39,171 nt of DNA from JADCCX01 sp051649305 (GTDB lineage Bacteria > Pseudomonadota > Alphaproteobacteria > Rhizobiales > Beijerinckiaceae): assembly GCA_051649305.1 (NCBI GenBank), contig JBOFGV010000057.1, forward strand, positions 1-39,171. Direction: 5' to 3'. Of the stretch, positions 31,031 to 38,281 are shown one piece after another. The number at the start of each line of letters is the position of its first letter. Position 1 is the stretch's first letter. Position numbers and translations under genes: made by a program. The notes below the pieces were generated by a model. The model was given only the letters and a program-made list of their open reading frames with translations, was not told where the DNA came from and ran no database searches.

Positions 31031-32614
31031 TTATCCTTGTGCGAGTTGATAGTCTTTGATGTCGGTGAAGGTGATTGCGGGCCAGCGCTCCTGATCATAC
31101 TTCAAAGAGAAGGCCGTGGGTGCCATGAACACCGGCGCACCATCGAGATCGGTGGAAATCGACGAGCCATTAGCATCCGAAAACTTCCGAAGTTCCAGCG
31201 GGTCCTTGCTCTCGATCCAGCGGCACACGGTGAAGCGCGTCTGGTCATAATCGATCGGCAGGGTGTATTCCGCTGCCAGCCGCACCTTCAGAACATCGAG
31301 CTGCAAGGCACCGACAACGCCAACAATCGCCGGTGAGCCATCGGTGGGTATGAAGACCTGCACAACGCCTTCCTCTGCCATCTGCTGAAGTGCTTCGCGC
31401 AGTTTCTTGGCTTTCATCGCGTCCTTGAGTTTGACGCGGCGCAGGATTTCCGGCGCAAAGCTGGGCACACCGCGGAAGATGATGTCTTCGCCTTCGGTGA
31501 GTGTGTCGCCGATGCGCAGCGTGCCGTGGTTGGGAATGCCCACGACATCACCGGCGAAAGCTTCTTCCGCCAGCACGCGGTCGCGCGCGAAGAAGAACTG
31601 CGGTGAGCTGAGGCTCATCTGCTTGCCGGTGCGCACCAATCGGGCTTTCATGCCGCGCTGCAATTTGCCCGAGCACACCCGCATGAAGGCGATGCGGTCG
31701 CGGTGGTTGGGGTCCATGTTCGCCTGAATCTTGAAGACGAAGCCGGTCATCTTTTCTTCGTCGGCCTTGATCATGCGCTGTTGCGAGGCCTGTGCGCGCG
31801 GCGGCGGGGCATAGGCTCCCAGAGAATCAATGAGATGGCGCACACCAAAATTGCGCAGCGCCGAGCCGAAGAAAACTGGCGTCAGATGCCCTTCCAGAAA
31901 GGGTGCCAACTCGAACGGGCGGCAGCCATCGGCAGCCAGTGAAAGCTCCTCGCGAAAAGCCTCCACCTCCGTACCGGGAAGCAGACGATCAAACAGCGAA
32001 TCCTCCGGTCCATTCACGCTGATAATGTCATCCGTATCCTGCTTGCGGACCTGATGCTTGCGCAGATCATAGGTGCCTGCAAAGCTCTTGCCCTTGCCGA
32101 TGGGCCAGTTGACCGGGGCTGTATCCAGCGCCAGCGTCTTTTCGATTTCATCAAGCAGATCAAAGGGATCGCGTGTTTCACGGTCCATCTTGTTGATGAA
32201 GGTGACGATGGGGATATCGCGCAGGCGGCAGACCTCGAACAGCTTGCGTGTGCGGGCCTCGATGCCCTTAGCGCCGTCAATCACCATGATGGCGGAATCA
32301 ACCGCCGTCAGCGTGCGGTATGTGTCTTCCGAGAAGTCCTCGTGGCCTGGCGTATCGAGCAGGTTGAACACCCGATCGTCGTATTCAAAGGTCATGACGG
32401 AAGTGACGACCGAGATGCCGCGCTCGCGCTCGATGCTCATCCAGTCAGAGCGCGTGTTCTGGCGGTCTTTCTTGGCCTTTACTTCACCGGCAAGCTGGAT
32501 GGCACCGCCGAAAAGCAGCAATTTTTCGGTCAGCGTCGTCTTGCCCGCATCCGGGTGGGAGATGATCGCGAAGGTGCGCCGCCGGGCTGCGGCAGCAGAA
32601 AGAACGTTATCCAT
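31031..32614 (-). CDS. prfC: Peptide chain release factor 3
   Basis: RF3 is the GTPase that recycles RF1 and RF2 from the ribosome after termination. The 527 residues show the G1 loop ISHPDAGKTTLTEKLLLFGG, with GERERGISV-like ERERGISVVTSVM (G2 region), LLDTPGHEDFSEDTYRTL (G3) and TFINKMDRE (G4). SHPDAGKT with Pro at the third position distinguishes RF3 from EF-G. Domains II and III follow (FKIQANMDPNHRDRIAFMRV). The ATG lacks a clear Shine-Dalgarno. It is divergent from the thioredoxin gene across 190 bp and followed by eda. Confidence 0.97.
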   Translation of the reverse strand: MDNVLSAAAARRRTFAIISHPDAGKTTLTEKLLLFGGAIQLAGEVKAKKDRQNTRSDWMSIERERGISVVTSVMTFEYDDRVFNLLDTPGHEDFSEDTYRTLTAVDSAIMVIDGAKGIEARTRKLFEVCRLRDIPIVTFINKMDRETRDPFDLLDEIEKTLALDTAPVNWPIGKGKSFAGTYDLRKHQVRKQDTDDIISVNGPEDSLFDRLLPGTEVEAFREELSLAADGCRPFELAPFLEGHLTPVFFGSALRNFGVRHLIDSLGAYAPPPRAQASQQRMIKADEEKMTGFVFKIQANMDPNHRDRIAFMRVCSGKLQRGMKARLVRTGKQMSLSSPQFFFARDRVLAEEAFAGDVVGIPNHGTLRIGDTLTEGEDIIFRGVPSFAPEILRRVKLKDAMKAKKLREALQQMAEEGVVQVFIPTDGSPAIVGVVGALQLDVLKVRLAAEYTLPIDYDQTRFTVCRWIESKDPLELRKFSDANGSSISTDLDGAPVFMAPTAFSLKYDQERWPAITFTDIKDYQLAQG

Positions 32615-32804
32615 GGTGGCGGCATGTAGCGCGAAAGAACGGGAGATTTCAACGTCTGAACAACGATATCCGTCTTTCGGGTGAAACCCGTGGCTTTCCT
32701 GCTTGCAACTCGGATCGAAAACACCACATTACGACACGCCGCTGTCATTGGCTTCCCATAAGCCATGACCGCAAAAGGTTGTTTTGAAAGACGGAGTTTC
32801 AGCG

Positions 32805-33704
32805 ATGCTGGAAGGTATGGCGCCCGCGCCCGATGATGGTTTGATCAAGGATACGACGACCCAGACATTCAAGCAGGATGTGATGGCGGAATCCATGAAG
32901 CAGCCTGTGCTGGTGGATTTCTGGGCCCCTTGGTGTGGCCCCTGCAAGCAGTTGACCCCTGTCATCGAGAAGGTGGTGAAGGCCGCTAGTGGCAAGGTGA
33001 AGCTCGTCAAGATGAACATCGACGAACATCCGCAGATCGCCGGTCAGCTCGGCGTCAAATCCATTCCCGCCGTTTTTGCCTTTCAGAAGGGCCAACCGGT
33101 TGATGGTTTCATGGGCGCTTTGCCTGAAAGCCAGATCAAGAGCTTCATCGAGCGTCTGGTGGGCAATCTTGGCCCCAGCGCGCTCGATGAGGTGATTGCC
33201 GCCGCTGAAAAGAGCGTGACTGAAGGCGACCTCTCGCAGGCGGCTGAGCTTTATGCTGCTGCTTTGGCTGAAGTCGACACCAACGCCAAGGCGCTTGGCG
33301 GTCTCATCAAGGTTTATGTGCTGATGGACATGCCCGAGCAGGCGAACCAGTTGCTGGGTGCCGTTAAGCCTGAGCAGATGAACGATCCTGCCATCGTGGG
33401 CGCGAAGGCTGCCCTTGAGGCGGCAGAAGCGGCTGCTTCTCTTGGTGATACCGCTGGCCTCGTCGCCGCAGTGGAAGCGGACCCCAATGACCATCAGGCG
33501 CGGCTTGATCTCGCCATTGCGCTCAACGCCAAGGGTGACCGCGAGGCGGCAACCGATCATCTCATTCAGATCATCCGCAAGGACCGCAAATGGAACGAGG
33601 ATGCTGCCCGCAAGCAGCTGATCCAGTTCTTTGAGGCCTGGGGATCGGACGACGACTTCACCTCTGCCGGACGGCGCAAGCTCTCCGTTGTGCTGTTCAG
33701 CTGA
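32805..33704 (+). CDS. cnoX: CnoX/YbbN-type thioredoxin with C-terminal TPR-like domain
   Basis: CnoX (YbbN) proteins are thioredoxin-fold holdases that protect substrates from oxidation and cooperate with GroEL. The 299 residues have a thioredoxin domain (about 12-115) with VDFWAPWCGPCKQL (Cys44, Cys47), so the redox motif is intact, unlike the SXXC of E. coli. IPAVFAFQKGQPVDGFMG is the cis-Pro region. A helical TPR-like domain follows, as in the family (AAELYAAALAEVDTNAKALG, ARLDLAIALNAKGDREAATD). ATG 32805 with GGAG 8 nt upstream is preferred to TTG 32784. LON-domain and Trm112 genes follow on the same strand, a conserved alphaproteobacterial order. Confidence 0.93.
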   Translation: MLEGMAPAPDDGLIKDTTTQTFKQDVMAESMKQPVLVDFWAPWCGPCKQLTPVIEKVVKAASGKVKLVKMNIDEHPQIAGQLGVKSIPAVFAFQKGQPVDGFMGALPESQIKSFIERLVGNLGPSALDEVIAAAEKSVTEGDLSQAAELYAAALAEVDTNAKALGGLIKVYVLMDMPEQANQLLGAVKPEQMNDPAIVGAKAALEAAEAAASLGDTAGLVAAVEADPNDHQARLDLAIALNAKGDREAATDHLIQIIRKDRKWNEDAARKQLIQFFEAWGSDDDFTSAGRRKLSVVLFS

Positions 33705-33720
33705 CATCAAGGATCACGCG

Positions 33721-34383
33721 ATGACCAGCAACGTTGCCTATGCGGGTCCGGGCGATATGCCCGAGATCATTCCGGTGTTTCCCTTGTCGGGCGCGCTGCT
33801 GTTGCCGCGCGGGCAGATGCCGCTCAACATCTTCGAGCCGCGCTATATGGCGATGATTGACCACGCCATGAAGCATGACCGTCTGATCGGCATGATCCAG
33901 CCGCACCCTGACCGGACGGACGCTGGCCTGAATTACCAGATCGGCTGCGCCGGGCGCATCACGCAGTTGGCTGAAACCGGCGACGGGCGCTATCTGCTGA
34001 CCCTCACCGGCATCGCCCGTTTCAAAATCGTGCGCGATGCAGCGGATAAAACCGCCTTCATGCAGTTCAAGGTCGACTGGTCATCCTATGAGCAGGATTA
34101 CAAGCCGCGTTTTGGCGAGGACGATGTGGACCGCAAGGCGGTGCTGGGCGCGCTGAAATCCTTCTCCGAAGTCAACGATGTGCCGGTGGACTGGGACAGC
34201 GTGAAAGACGCGCCCAACGAAGCGCTGGTCAACGCGCTGGCGATGATGTGCCCCTACGGCGTGCGCGAAAAACAGGCGCTCTTGGAAGCCGCTGACCTCA
34301 AGACGCGCGGTGATCTGCTGGTGGCGATCACCGAGATGGAGCTTGCCAAAGCGGCGTCTGGCAGCGATATGCCGCTGCAGTAA
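33721..34383 (+). CDS. LON peptidase substrate-binding-domain protein
   Basis: The 220-residue protein contains only the N-terminal LON substrate-recognition fold, without ATPase or protease. Typical segments are IPVFPLSGALLLPRGQMPLN, IFEPRYMAMIDHAMK and RFKIVRDA. Stand-alone LON-domain proteins of unknown role are widespread in alphaproteobacteria next to thioredoxin genes. ATG 33721 has AAGGA 8 nt upstream, 16 nt after the cnoX stop, so it is in the same operon. The precise function is unknown. Confidence 0.92.
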   Translation: MTSNVAYAGPGDMPEIIPVFPLSGALLLPRGQMPLNIFEPRYMAMIDHAMKHDRLIGMIQPHPDRTDAGLNYQIGCAGRITQLAETGDGRYLLTLTGIARFKIVRDAADKTAFMQFKVDWSSYEQDYKPRFGEDDVDRKAVLGALKSFSEVNDVPVDWDSVKDAPNEALVNALAMMCPYGVREKQALLEAADLKTRGDLLVAITEMELAKAASGSDMPLQ

Positions 34384-34397
34384 CGGGGATTTCAACC

Positions 34398-34607
34398 ATG
34401 GCTGACACCGCACACAATCAAGGCGCAAACCGCAGCCTTGGCATTGATACCAAACTGCTGGAACTGCTGGTTTGTCCCGTGACCAAGGGGCCGCTGGAAT
34501 ATGATGCCGTGCGGCAGGAGCTTGTCTCACGCTCGGCGAAACTGGCTTATCCCATTCGTGATGCGATCCCGATTATGCTGCCGGATGAGGCGCGGAAGCT
34601 GGATTGA
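34398..34607 (+). CDS. Trm112-family small protein (YcaR-like)
   Basis: The 69-residue protein matches the Trm112/YcaR family, whose eukaryotic member activates methyltransferases. The hallmark is LLELLVCPVTKGPLEYD, followed by SAKLAYPIRDAIPIMLPDEA. Only one of the usual zinc-binding cysteines remains, normal for the short bacterial form. It is the last gene of the cnoX operon, 14 nt after the LON-domain gene. The DNA becomes abruptly AT-rich 20-40 bp after its stop. Confidence 0.9.
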   Translation: MADTAHNQGANRSLGIDTKLLELLVCPVTKGPLEYDAVRQELVSRSAKLAYPIRDAIPIMLPDEARKLD

Positions 34608-34747
34608 GGGGGGAGCAAACAATCATCGGATTTCAGTCGGGAAATTTAGAATTATTCTTTATGTTTCGATGAATTAATATAGTTAAACGCACGACGCTCA
34701 CATTTATTTATAGTGCATATGTTTCAAAACGTTGTGGCTACGAGAAC

Positions 34748-35467
34748 TTAATTTATCCATTCAATTTTATATATTATACCTATTTCAGGATTTTTTATTT
34801 TCCACGAAAACGTATGCCTGTCGCTTGAAGTGCTTTGAGTAGCGCTTGTGCCCGTCAAGTTTTTTGATGTTCCCCTTATCTTATATAGTTTTATTTGTCT
34901 TGGAATATGCTTATCCAAATAAGATACATTTATTTCGAGCAGTTTTGTATCGATGCTAACCTCTTGACTCCAATCTTCTTCAATAGAAGTAAATGTTTCA
35001 AGTAGATCAGCAGAAAATTCATAATTTATTTTTTCATTTTTTTTGTATTTTCTATCGAGGTCAATCTTATTTATCAAAAATCCATGTTCAAATTTACTTG
35101 AACTAATGTGTCCAACGCTGGATTTTATAGATCCAAAATCACCAGTACAGGTTACACATTCATTTATATGATCTGCAAATTCACTCGAAACTGTTACAAC
35201 GCTTTTCTTTGAATAGAATGCTTTTTTTCCTAGCCTGTCATCAATAACTAGTGAAACGATCATCGTTTCGCTCTTAATTTCGTTTGAAAATGTGTCTGTT
35301 TTATTCCAAGGTAAATTACGAAAGGCAATATTTTTTAGCCATTTATTGAATTTACCAACTTCTTTTTTTATGTGTACGAAAAAATAGCCTAGAGTTGAAA
35401 AAAGCAATAATGAAAACGCCCATATTATACGTTCATAAGTGAACCATTTTTGCAAAAATTCCATCAT
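34748..35467 (-). CDS. Membrane-anchored hypothetical protein, AT-rich gene
   Basis: I do not recognise this family. From ATG 35467 it has 239 residues. An N-terminal hydrophobic segment at about 14-33 (IIWAFSLLLFSTLGYFFVHI) is followed by a lysine-rich stretch and a soluble domain of about 190 residues. That domain is rich in beta-type segments (TMIVSLVIDD, SVVTVSSEF, LLEINVSYLD, RQIKLYKIRG, HTFSWKIKNP, IIYKIEWIN). Two cysteines lie close together in HINECVTCTG. The topology suggests a cytoplasmic or periplasmic beta-rich domain held at the membrane by one helix. Several in-frame starts (35527, 35467, 35464) lack good binding sites. Low GC and an unusual lysine-, asparagine- and isoleucine-rich composition suggest transfer. 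It is divergent from the glycine-rich gene at 35551. Confidence 0.65.
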   Translation of the reverse strand: MMEFLQKWFTYERIIWAFSLLLFSTLGYFFVHIKKEVGKFNKWLKNIAFRNLPWNKTDTFSNEIKSETMIVSLVIDDRLGKKAFYSKKSVVTVSSEFADHINECVTCTGDFGSIKSSVGHISSSKFEHGFLINKIDLDRKYKKNEKINYEFSADLLETFTSIEEDWSQEVSIDTKLLEINVSYLDKHIPRQIKLYKIRGTSKNLTGTSATQSTSSDRHTFSWKIKNPEIGIIYKIEWIN

Positions 35468-35493
35468 AGACACCGAAGCTATTTCCCATATTG

Positions 35494-35499
35494 TATAAT
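35494..35499 (+). promoter_or_regulatory. Candidate -10 box (TATAAT) for the glycine-rich gene
   Basis: A perfect TATAAT with TG directly before it (TTGTATAATC) lies 51 bp before the glycine-rich ORF start on the same strand. No good -35 is seen 16-18 bp upstream, so it would act as a near-extended -10 promoter. Confidence 0.35.
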
Positions 35500-35550
35500 C
35501 GATTCTGTCACATAACATGCAAGCCAAACCAAAATTTTGGGAGGATAAAA

Positions 35551-35748
35551 ATGGTTTTTCACGGAGTATATACCAAAATGATGTGTGCTTCGGAACTTTA
35601 CTTTGACGGCGGGACTGGCTCTGGTGGTGGAGGTGGTGGCTCGGGAGGTGGTGGCTCGGGAGGTGGTGGTGGAGATAAAGGGGGCGGTGGCTCAGGTGGC
35701 AGTGGTAAAGGTGGTAAAGGTGGTGGTGGAGGTGGTGGGAAAACTTAG
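35551..35748 (+). CDS. Glycine-rich small protein (65 aa), unknown function
   Basis: The start is well supported: GGGAGGA 5-6 nt before ATG 35551. The peptide has two parts. Residues 1-19 form a non-glycine leader (MVFHGVYTKMMCASELYFD). Residues 20-65 are 34 of 46 glycine, with Ser, Lys, Asp and Thr only; blocks of GGGGS and a lysine-bearing end (SGKGGKGGGGGGGKT) are visible. This leader-plus-glycine layout resembles ribosomally made peptide precursors such as microcin B17, but the core has no Cys (the sole Cys is in the leader) and few Ser, and no modification or export genes are adjacent. It could also be a small structural or phase-separating protein. Function unknown. It is divergent from the membrane-anchored gene. 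Confidence 0.6.
   Translation: MVFHGVYTKMMCASELYFDGGTGSGGGGGGSGGGGSGGGGGDKGGGGSGGSGKGGKGGGGGGGKT
35632..35661 (+). repeat. 15-bp tandem repeat inside the glycine-rich gene
   Basis: GGTGGTGGCTCGGGA occurs twice without a gap (35632-35646, 35647-35661), each copy encoding five residues of the Gly/Ser core. The following bases begin a third, diverged copy. Such repeats can expand or contract by slippage, changing the peptide length in multiples of five residues. Confidence 0.85.
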
Positions 35749-35831
35749 AGTGGTAATAAACTAAGAGTACGTGTTTGAATTCAATCGCTTGGCTTCAGAT
35801 CTTTTGCCGCCTTCGGCGAACCATTGTGCCT

Positions 35832-35859
35832 AGTATTACGGTAACAGTATTACGGTGAC
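35832..35859. repeat. 14-bp tandem direct repeat
   Basis: AGTATTACGGTAAC is followed directly by AGTATTACGGTGAC, one difference in 14. It lies in the gene-free stretch 35749-35993, 84 nt after the glycine-rich stop. A 7-bp stem with one G-U pair (35803-35809 with 35814-35820) precedes it without a T-run. The repeats could bind a regulator or be a recombination scar; there are too few copies for an iteron set. Confidence 0.6.
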
Positions 35860-35993
35860 AGTGCATTTAATTATGCAATCCCATTGTGGTCATTGGACAA
35901 TCAGCACGAAACAACCCCGCAAACCGGAGACAGTTAGCTTTTTTCTTTGCTTCGCTGCGAAGAAAAGCAAACCGTCACCGTTTTGCTGCCACC

Positions 35994-36866
35994 TCACCCT
36001 GCCTTGGCCGGTTTCCCCGACAGCTCTGCCCGGAACAGCGCCAGTGTGCGCTCCCAGGCGAGATCAGCGGCTGCCTTGTTGTAGCGCTCGGCACTCGTAT
36101 CGTTGTTGAAGGCGTGGTTGACGCCCTCGTAGCGATAGACCGTCGCATTCTTGCTCGCTGCTTTCAGCGCTGCTTCAAAGGGCGGGAAGGTGTTGTTGAC
36201 GCGGTCATCAAGCCCGGCGAGATGTGCAATCAACGTGCCTTTCATGTTGGGTACCAGCGCCAGATCTGGTGCCACACCGTAGTAGCAGGCCCCTGCCGCC
36301 AGTTCCGGAATGGCCAGAATAGACCGGTTGACCACGCCGCCGCCCCAGCAGAAACCGACCATGCCGGTTTTGCCCGACCCCTCGGCATGCTTTTGGCCCG
36401 CGAGCACCGCCTTGCGGCTGGTTTCCATGATGTAATCAGGCGTCAGGGTAGGGAACAGCGCCCGCGCCTTGTCGCCATCTTCGGGTGTGCCGCCCAGACC
36501 ATGGAGATAATCCGGCGCGAAGGCCGCAAAGCGGTCGGCAGCCATACGGCGTGTCACGTCCTGAATATGGGCGTTGAGGCCACGGTTCTCATGCACCACC
36601 AGCACAAAGCCGTTCTTTGGAGAGCCCTTGGGCACAGCGAGATATCCCACCACGCCTTCTGCCAATGTGTGGTTGGCTGTGACCGTGATGCGTGCATCAT
36701 TGGATGCAATGGTTTGCGCCATGGCGGCGTTTGGTTCCAGCAGCGAGAGCACAGAGTTGGCCGCGGTCAACGAGCCGACCATCAGCACGAGGCGCTCCAT
36801 GAACACCCGGCGCGGCAGCGGCGCGTGGGTGTATTCGTCGTAGAGATCGATGATGTTCTTATCCAT
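35994..36866 (-). CDS. Dienelactone hydrolase-family protein with Tat-like signal
   Basis: The 290-residue alpha/beta hydrolase has the dienelactone hydrolase triad: Cys173 in GFCWGGG, Asp220 or Asp221 in GLDDRVN and His251 in GVNHAF, plus VVHENRGL. Family enzymes open cyclic dienelactones or similar esters. The N-terminus has PRRVFMERLVLMVGSLTAAN and then EPNAAMA, resembling a twin-arginine signal with a possible cleavage after AMA near residue 50, so export to the periplasm is likely. ATG 36866 has GGGAGG 8 nt upstream. It lies 21 nt after the ispDF stop on the same strand, so it is co-transcribed, though no metabolic link is known. The substrate is unknown. Confidence 0.9.
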   Translation of the reverse strand: MDKNIIDLYDEYTHAPLPRRVFMERLVLMVGSLTAANSVLSLLEPNAAMAQTIASNDARITVTANHTLAEGVVGYLAVPKGSPKNGFVLVVHENRGLNAHIQDVTRRMAADRFAAFAPDYLHGLGGTPEDGDKARALFPTLTPDYIMETSRKAVLAGQKHAEGSGKTGMVGFCWGGGVVNRSILAIPELAAGACYYGVAPDLALVPNMKGTLIAHLAGLDDRVNNTFPPFEAALKAASKNATVYRYEGVNHAFNNDTSAERYNKAAADLAWERTLALFRAELSGKPAKAG

Positions 36867-36887
36867 GGTGCAAACCTCCCGTTGGGG

Positions 36888-38081
36888 TCATTCTGGCATA
36901 CGAATGGTCGCGGTGGCCAGCGCAGAAATGCCCTCGCCACGCCCGTTGAAACCCAATCGTTCGGTCGTTGTCGCCTTGACCGAGACGTTGCTGATGCGGA
37001 TGTCCGCAATCTCCGCCACCCGCTGGCGCATGGCTTCCGCATGCGGGCCAATCTTGGGGGCCTCGCAAATGATCGTGACATCGATGAGATCAAGGATCCC
37101 GCTGCGCTGGCGCAGGCGATCCACGGCGAACTTCAGAAACTGATCGGAGGATGCGCCCTTCCACTGCATGTCGCTGGGCGGGAAGTGGCGGCCAATATCG
37201 CCATCGGCCATCGCGCCCAGCAACGCATCGGTGATGGCGTGGAGCGCCACATCGCCATCGGAATGGGCGATGAAACCGTGCTTGAAGGGAACTTTCACAC
37301 CACAAAGCCAGACATGATCGCCCTCGCCAAAGGCATGCACATCAAAGCCGGTGGCGGTGCGCGAAATCATCGTTGTGTGCGGTTTCAGGCGGGCTTCGGC
37401 ATGCATCAAATCGTCCTGCGTCGTGATCTTGGTGTTGGCGGGATCGCCCGCCACGATATGCACGGCGTGGCCAGCGGCCATGGCGACGCTGCCATCATCT
37501 GTCAGGTTGGCCGTGCCCTCGGTGCGCGCCTTGCGGTGTGCAGCGAGTATGAGCGGAAACTGGAAGGCCTGTGGGGTTTGCACGGCGCGCAGGGCTGTGC
37601 GGTCTGTTGCGGCAGAAACGTGGGCATCTTTTGCAACAACGATTGTGTCTGACACCGATGTGGCCGGCACAGCGCAACCCTTTTTGGTGGCGGCATCAAT
37701 CATAGCGGAGATGAGATCTGCCTGCACGAAAGGGCGGGCGGCATCGTGGATGAGGACAATATCCGGCTTTTGTTCCGCCAACGCCATCAGGCCATTGCAA
37801 ACAGAGCCCTGACGGCTGTCGGCACCGTGCACGGGCGGCAGGAGTTTGGGGGAAGCAAAGCCCGCCGTTGTTTCCCGGTAAAGTGGAGCATGGTCAGGGT
37901 GGATGACCACAGAGATACTGCTGATGCGTGGATGCCCGTCAAACGCCCGCAGGGTGTGGATCAGCACGGCTTCGCCCGCCAGCGCCTGAAACTGCTTGGG
38001 CACAGGGCCGCCAAGGCGGGTTCCTTGCCCGGCAGCGACGATGAGAGCCGTAACGCGTTGTGAATTTTGGGACGATGACAT
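36888..38081 (-). CDS. ispDF: Bifunctional IspD/IspF (MEP pathway)
   Basis: The 397-residue fusion performs two steps of isoprenoid precursor synthesis. The N-terminal IspD domain is the CTP-dependent MEP cytidylyltransferase (ALIVAAGQGTRLGGPVPKQF, VLIHDAARPFV, TPQAF). The C-terminal IspF domain from about residue 238 is the MECDP synthase (GFDVHAF at 245-251, HSDGDVALHAITDALLGA, DIGRHFPPSD, KATTTERLGF). The fused form is characteristic of alphaproteobacteria and some epsilonproteobacteria. The intermediate step enzyme, ispE, is encoded divergently 200 bp away. ATG 38081 has no strong binding site. Confidence 0.97.
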   Translation of the reverse strand: MSSSQNSQRVTALIVAAGQGTRLGGPVPKQFQALAGEAVLIHTLRAFDGHPRISSISVVIHPDHAPLYRETTAGFASPKLLPPVHGADSRQGSVCNGLMALAEQKPDIVLIHDAARPFVQADLISAMIDAATKKGCAVPATSVSDTIVVAKDAHVSAATDRTALRAVQTPQAFQFPLILAAHRKARTEGTANLTDDGSVAMAAGHAVHIVAGDPANTKITTQDDLMHAEARLKPHTTMISRTATGFDVHAFGEGDHVWLCGVKVPFKHGFIAHSDGDVALHAITDALLGAMADGDIGRHFPPSDMQWKGASSDQFLKFAVDRLRQRSGILDLIDVTIICEAPKIGPHAEAMRQRVAEIADIRISNVSVKATTTERLGFNGRGEGISALATATIRMPE

Positions 38082-38146
38082 GTCGAAGCGCTAACACGGG
38101 TTTGCAGTTGGCTCAATCATGGGCATAAGACGGCATGGTAACCGTT

Positions 38147-38262
38147 TGTCATTCCCGGCGAGCCCATAGGGCGAGGGAAGGGAATCCACGCGATGTATGT
38201 GTCTGTTGTTGACCTGTGTATGGATTCCCTTCCCCTCCGCTTCGCTCCGGCTGGGAATGACA
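38147..38262. repeat. 116-bp palindromic intergenic element
   Basis: Two 42-nt arms (38147-38188 and 38221-38262) are inverted copies around a 32-nt centre. The outer TGTCATTCCC and the inner GAAGGGAATCCA segments match exactly, while the arm interiors differ by substitutions of equal length. Mirrored GTCATTCCC...GGGAATGAC elements are dispersed in many alphaproteobacterial genomes, resembling REP/MITE-type repeats. It lies between ispDF and ispE and contains no open reading frame of note. Confidence 0.85.
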
Positions 38263-38281
38263 CCAAGAGCGTTTACCGATC

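Larger units (their letters stand above)
34608..35990. other. AT-rich accessory patch
   Basis: Base composition drops sharply here; for example 34981-35040 has 13 G+C in 60. Flanking housekeeping genes are visibly far more GC-rich. The patch holds one membrane-anchored gene and one glycine-rich gene, divergently arranged, plus a tandem repeat (35832-35859). Only the glycine codons restore local GC. No integrase, transposase, tRNA or flanking direct repeat is visible, so boundaries are approximate. The 140 bp before 34748 hold no recognisable feature. Confidence 0.65.

Noticed and set aside
32799..33710. Open frame of 303 codons on the minus strand opposite cnoX
   Set aside because: It mirrors the thioredoxin gene and has no recognisable domain.
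34748..35467. Assignment of the membrane protein as a CBASS Cap15-type effector
   Set aside because: Only one membrane helix is predicted by eye and no nucleotidyltransferase gene is nearby, so the resemblance to a helix plus beta-domain layout is too general.
35632..35748. CRISPR-like or tandem non-coding repeat
   Set aside because: The periodicity follows glycine and serine codons in an open frame with a good start; there are no spacers and no cas genes.
35886..37652. Open frame of 588 codons on the plus strand
   Set aside because: It is antisense to the dienelactone hydrolase and ispDF genes, whose products have full catalytic motifs. Its composition (His, Arg, Gly rich) is that of a GC-driven shadow frame.
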